Source: Mycolicibacterium hassiacum DSM 44199 (GTDB lineage: Bacteria; Actinomycetota; Actinomycetes; Mycobacteriales; Mycobacteriaceae). Taken from it: a stretch of DNA of 64,000 nucleotides. This document shows, piece after piece, positions 62,065 to 64,000 of the stretch; position 1 is the first letter of the stretch, and every line of letters begins with the position of its first letter. A program made the translations under genes and the position numbers. The stretch spans positions 1,736,001 through 1,800,000 of the forward strand of contig NZ_LR026975.1 in NCBI RefSeq assembly GCF_900603025.1, written 5' to 3'. The notes below the pieces were generated by a model. The model saw only the letters and a list, made by a program, of their open reading frames with translations, had not been told where the DNA came from and made no database searches.

Positions 62065-62784
62065 CTATCCGTCGATCCAGTCGACGACCTGATCCACCGG
62101 GGCGCGGCTGGTCCGAAAGCTGTTGGCGGGATGGCCCGGATCCGGGTACCCGAATGAGATGCCGCACACGATGGTGCGGTCGTCGCCGAGTTCGAGCTCA
62201 CGTCGCAGCACACTCGGATACAAACCCAGGGCGGCCTGCGCGACGCTGGCGACCCCGTGTGTGGCCGCGGCGAGCATGAACGCTGTGACGTAGCCGCCGC
62301 AGTCCACCGCGCCGTAGGGGCCGAGCGCCTCGTCGGTGTGGACGATCGCCACGTGCGGAGCGCCGAAGAACCGGAAGTTCTCCCGCATCTGCTGCTGCTG
62401 GCGCTCGTGATCGCCCCGCTCGATGCCCAGCGCGCTGTAGAGCTGAAACCCGCTCTCCCGGCGCCGATCGCGGTGCACACCCCGGTACTCCCGGGGCCAC
62501 GGGATGTCCGGCGTATCGGGATCACGTTGGCACGCCTCGGTGTAGAGCGCCTTGCGCAGCCGCTCGGTGCCCTCACCCCGGGTGATCGCGAGCTGCCAGG
62601 GCTGGCTGTTGCACCAGGAGGCGGTCAGCTGGGCCGTCTCCAGGATCGCGTGGATGGTGTCGTCCGGCACCGGTTCAGCGGTGAACGCCCGGCAGCTCCA
62701 CCGCGCCGCCATCACTCGCCGCAGCGCCGCCGCGTCGTCGGGCTGCAGGGCGTCGAATCCGATCCGGTCGTGCGACGATGTCAC
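62065..62784 (-). CDS. Nitroreductase family protein
   Basis: FMN-dependent nitroreductase-fold enzyme of 239 aa. N-terminal RRVMAARWSCRAFTAEPVPD contains the Arg cluster that binds FMN phosphate. ILETAQLTASWCNSQPWQ is the second conserved helix, and YGAVDCGGYVTAFMLAAATHGV and VCGISFGYPDPGHPANSFRT are typical late segments. Reduces quinones, nitro compounds or similar. GTG at 62784 (VTSSHDRIGFD) is preceded by AAGGAG. Convergent with uvrA, from which 27 bp separate it. Confidence 0.87.
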   Translation of the reverse strand: MTSSHDRIGFDALQPDDAAALRRVMAARWSCRAFTAEPVPDDTIHAILETAQLTASWCNSQPWQLAITRGEGTERLRKALYTEACQRDPDTPDIPWPREYRGVHRDRRRESGFQLYSALGIERGDHERQQQQMRENFRFFGAPHVAIVHTDEALGPYGAVDCGGYVTAFMLAAATHGVASVAQAALGLYPSVLRRELELGDDRTIVCGISFGYPDPGHPANSFRTSRAPVDQVVDWIDG

Positions 62785-62877
62785 CGTCGAGGAACTCCTT
62801 CGCGATCGGGGCGAGTCCGCCGGGCCTGTCCGCGGTCGAGTATCCACGAGCGCCCGCGCCGGCCGGCGACCCGCCGG

Positions 62878-64000
62878 CTACTGCTTGACCAGCGGGGTGG
62901 GGAAGCGGGGCCTGACCCGCACACCGGCCAGCCACTCGGTCAACTCGTCGGCGAGTCGGCGCAACTGCCGTTCGGCGGCGCGCCCGACGTCCTCGAGCAG
63001 TTGCAGTTCGACGCGTCCGTCGTCGCCCTGGCGCCAGCCGCCGACGACACGGCCGTCGCACCAGACCGTCGGGCCGGCATTGCCGGTGCGGTCGAACACC
63101 TGCGACCGATGGCCGCCGAGGTACCAGTCGCGGTCGGCCCAGCCCATGGTGGTGGGATCGAGGGCCGGCAGCAGCGCACACCACGGTTCGACCGCGGGTT
63201 CGGGTTCCAGATCGTCGGGCAGCGCGAAACCTGGTGTGCCGTCGAGATCCACCTCGACCGCCTCGACGTCGCGCAACGCCTCGCGCGCCCAGGTCAGCGT
63301 GGCGCCGAACCACCACTTCAGGTCGGCGGCGGTGGCCGGGCCGAAGGTGCGCAGCCACCGGCGCACCAACTCGGCGCGGGCGCGTTCCGGCGCCAGGCGG
63401 GCCGGAGCGGCGGGTAGCCAGTCGGCCATCGCCGCCCAGCGTGGCCGCGACACCGTCCAGTTGCCGTCGTTCGGTCCCCGCACGATCTCCCCGCGCGCCG
63501 ACAGAGTCGTCAACACTCTTGGCGCCAAAGGGGTTTGACCGCCGTAGTGCTTGCCGGGAGCCGGGTCGTAGCTGCCGGCGAGCTCGGGTAGCGCGTCGCG
63601 CAACTCGGTGGCGCCGGCCGGGCCGTGGGCGCTCAGGTAGGCCAGCACCGCGCGGCCGGCCGCATCCAGCCACGCCTCGCCGTCGGAGCAGACCCCGGCT
63701 TTGCGGGCGTCGGCGATGAGCCTGCGCCGCTCGTTGTCGGCGACCCGGTCGCTGGCGGCGGCCTGCACCGCGGGCAGGTCATCGGCGCCCACGATCCACA
63801 GCGTGCGGCGCATCGCCAGGTGCTTGATCAGCGCCCGCTGCTCGTACAGGGCCCGGTCGAGGTCGGCCACGGTGAAGCCGGGCCGGCGCGCCCACAGCGA
63901 CAGATACGGCGTGGCCGGGTCGGTGGAGTGCAACCCCACCAGACCGCTCACCACCTCGCCGACGGATGCGGCGGGCTCGGCCAGGAAGTGGCGGCGGGCC
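62878..64000 (-). CDS. Winged-helix DNA-binding domain protein (HTH_42 family), 5' end outside window
   Basis: At least 374 aa, cut by the right edge. It belongs to the AlkZ/YcaQ-like winged-helix superfamily (PF06224-type): VVSGLVGLHSTDPATPYLSLWARRPG at the visible start (in the segments SGLVGLHSTDPATPYLS and LWARRPGFTVADLD), RRTLWIVGADDLPAVQAAA, LRTFGPATAADLKWWFG and LPALDPTTMGWADRDWYLG with TVWCDGRVVGGW near the end. The E. coli and Streptomyces relatives are DNA glycosylases that unhook interstrand crosslinks, so a repair role is possible. The QXQ/QXD-type catalytic motif was not identified. A GTG inside the frame at 63954 is not the true start because family sequence continues to the edge. 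Confidence 0.75.
   Translation of the reverse strand, partial: ARRHFLAEPAASVGEVVSGLVGLHSTDPATPYLSLWARRPGFTVADLDRALYEQRALIKHLAMRRTLWIVGADDLPAVQAAASDRVADNERRRLIADARKAGVCSDGEAWLDAAGRAVLAYLSAHGPAGATELRDALPELAGSYDPAPGKHYGGQTPLAPRVLTTLSARGEIVRGPNDGNWTVSRPRWAAMADWLPAAPARLAPERARAELVRRWLRTFGPATAADLKWWFGATLTWAREALRDVEAVEVDLDGTPGFALPDDLEPEPAVEPWCALLPALDPTTMGWADRDWYLGGHRSQVFDRTGNAGPTVWCDGRVVGGWRQGDDGRVELQLLEDVGRAAERQLRRLADELTEWLAGVRVRPRFPTPLVKQ

Overview
The window is high-GC actinobacterial chromosome, almost certainly a Mycobacterium of the rapid-grower (Mycolicibacterium) type. The basis is gene content and order. One block follows the M. tuberculosis Rv2045c-Rv2065 neighbourhood (cobG/cobH, cobN with an F420-type PPOX protein, fxsA, lnt-ppm1, rbpA, an Rv2049c-like protein, lppI, lipT). 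A second follows Rv1629-Rv1638 (polA, rpsA, coaE fused to a GrpB-like domain, a DUF402 protein, uvrB, an Rv1634-like MFS, the Rv1636 universal stress protein, the Rv1637c metallo-hydrolase, uvrA). No rRNA, tRNA, CRISPR array, prophage or transposase was seen. These family and synteny statements come from memory, not from a search.

Layout. 1-2.4 kb: cobH (cut by the edge), cobG and a TauD-type dioxygenase, all minus. 2.5-6.0 kb: a four-gene glycine betaine/choline-type ABC importer with overlapping genes. 6.0-11.3 kb: a perfect CRP-type operator, an uncatalogued 33-aa membrane peptide, cobN, two tandem PPOX/F420 proteins, fxsA. 11.3-15.8 kb: amidohydrolase, lnt, ppm1 (lipoprotein acylation and polyprenol-phosphomannose synthesis, translationally coupled) and convergent rbpA. 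16-20.7 kb: lppI, lipT and a phosphotransferase/DUF gene broken by an in-frame amber codon. 20.7-24.8 kb: UPF0060 protein, SCO6745-family protein, and a gluconate module (GntR-type regulator divergent from gntK-gntP). 24.8-33.2 kb: RDD and DoxX membrane proteins, DUF6328 protein, metallo-hydrolase plus EamA exporter, DUF167, an Ltp thiolase with its DUF35 partner, and a LysR-controlled monooxygenase (frameshifted)/hydrolase pair. 33.2-43.9 kb: polA, PrsW protease with a minisatellite-encoded N-terminus, rpsA, coaE, a secreted protein, DUF402, uvrB.

43.9-51.1 kb is the most coherent accessory block: a dormancy island with DosR-box-like palindromes. It holds a small membrane protein, three tandem-domain universal stress proteins, the B12-dependent ribonucleotide reductase nrdZ, an alpha-crystallin (HspX-like) chaperone and an Rv0079-like ribosome-hibernation factor. 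It lies between uvrB and the MFS gene, which are neighbours in M. tuberculosis. 51.2-55.8 kb: the MFS gene (frameshifted), a second SCO6745-family protein and two exported low-complexity Pro-rich proteins, one with a frameshift in its signal peptide. 55.9-64 kb: Rv1636-type USP with a 17-bp-stem terminator, class I aldolase, SDR, metallo-hydrolase, uvrA, nitroreductase, and a winged-helix protein cut by the right edge.

Regulatory signals read directly from sequence: uvrA and uvrB both carry the mycobacterial RecA-independent (PafBC-type) damage promoter, TTGTC-R-G-Y-G, 8 nt, TAnnnT, and polA carries a weaker version. uvrB and polA would be essentially leaderless. Four genes are disrupted by single small lesions. 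Whether these are real pseudogenes or assembly errors cannot be settled here.
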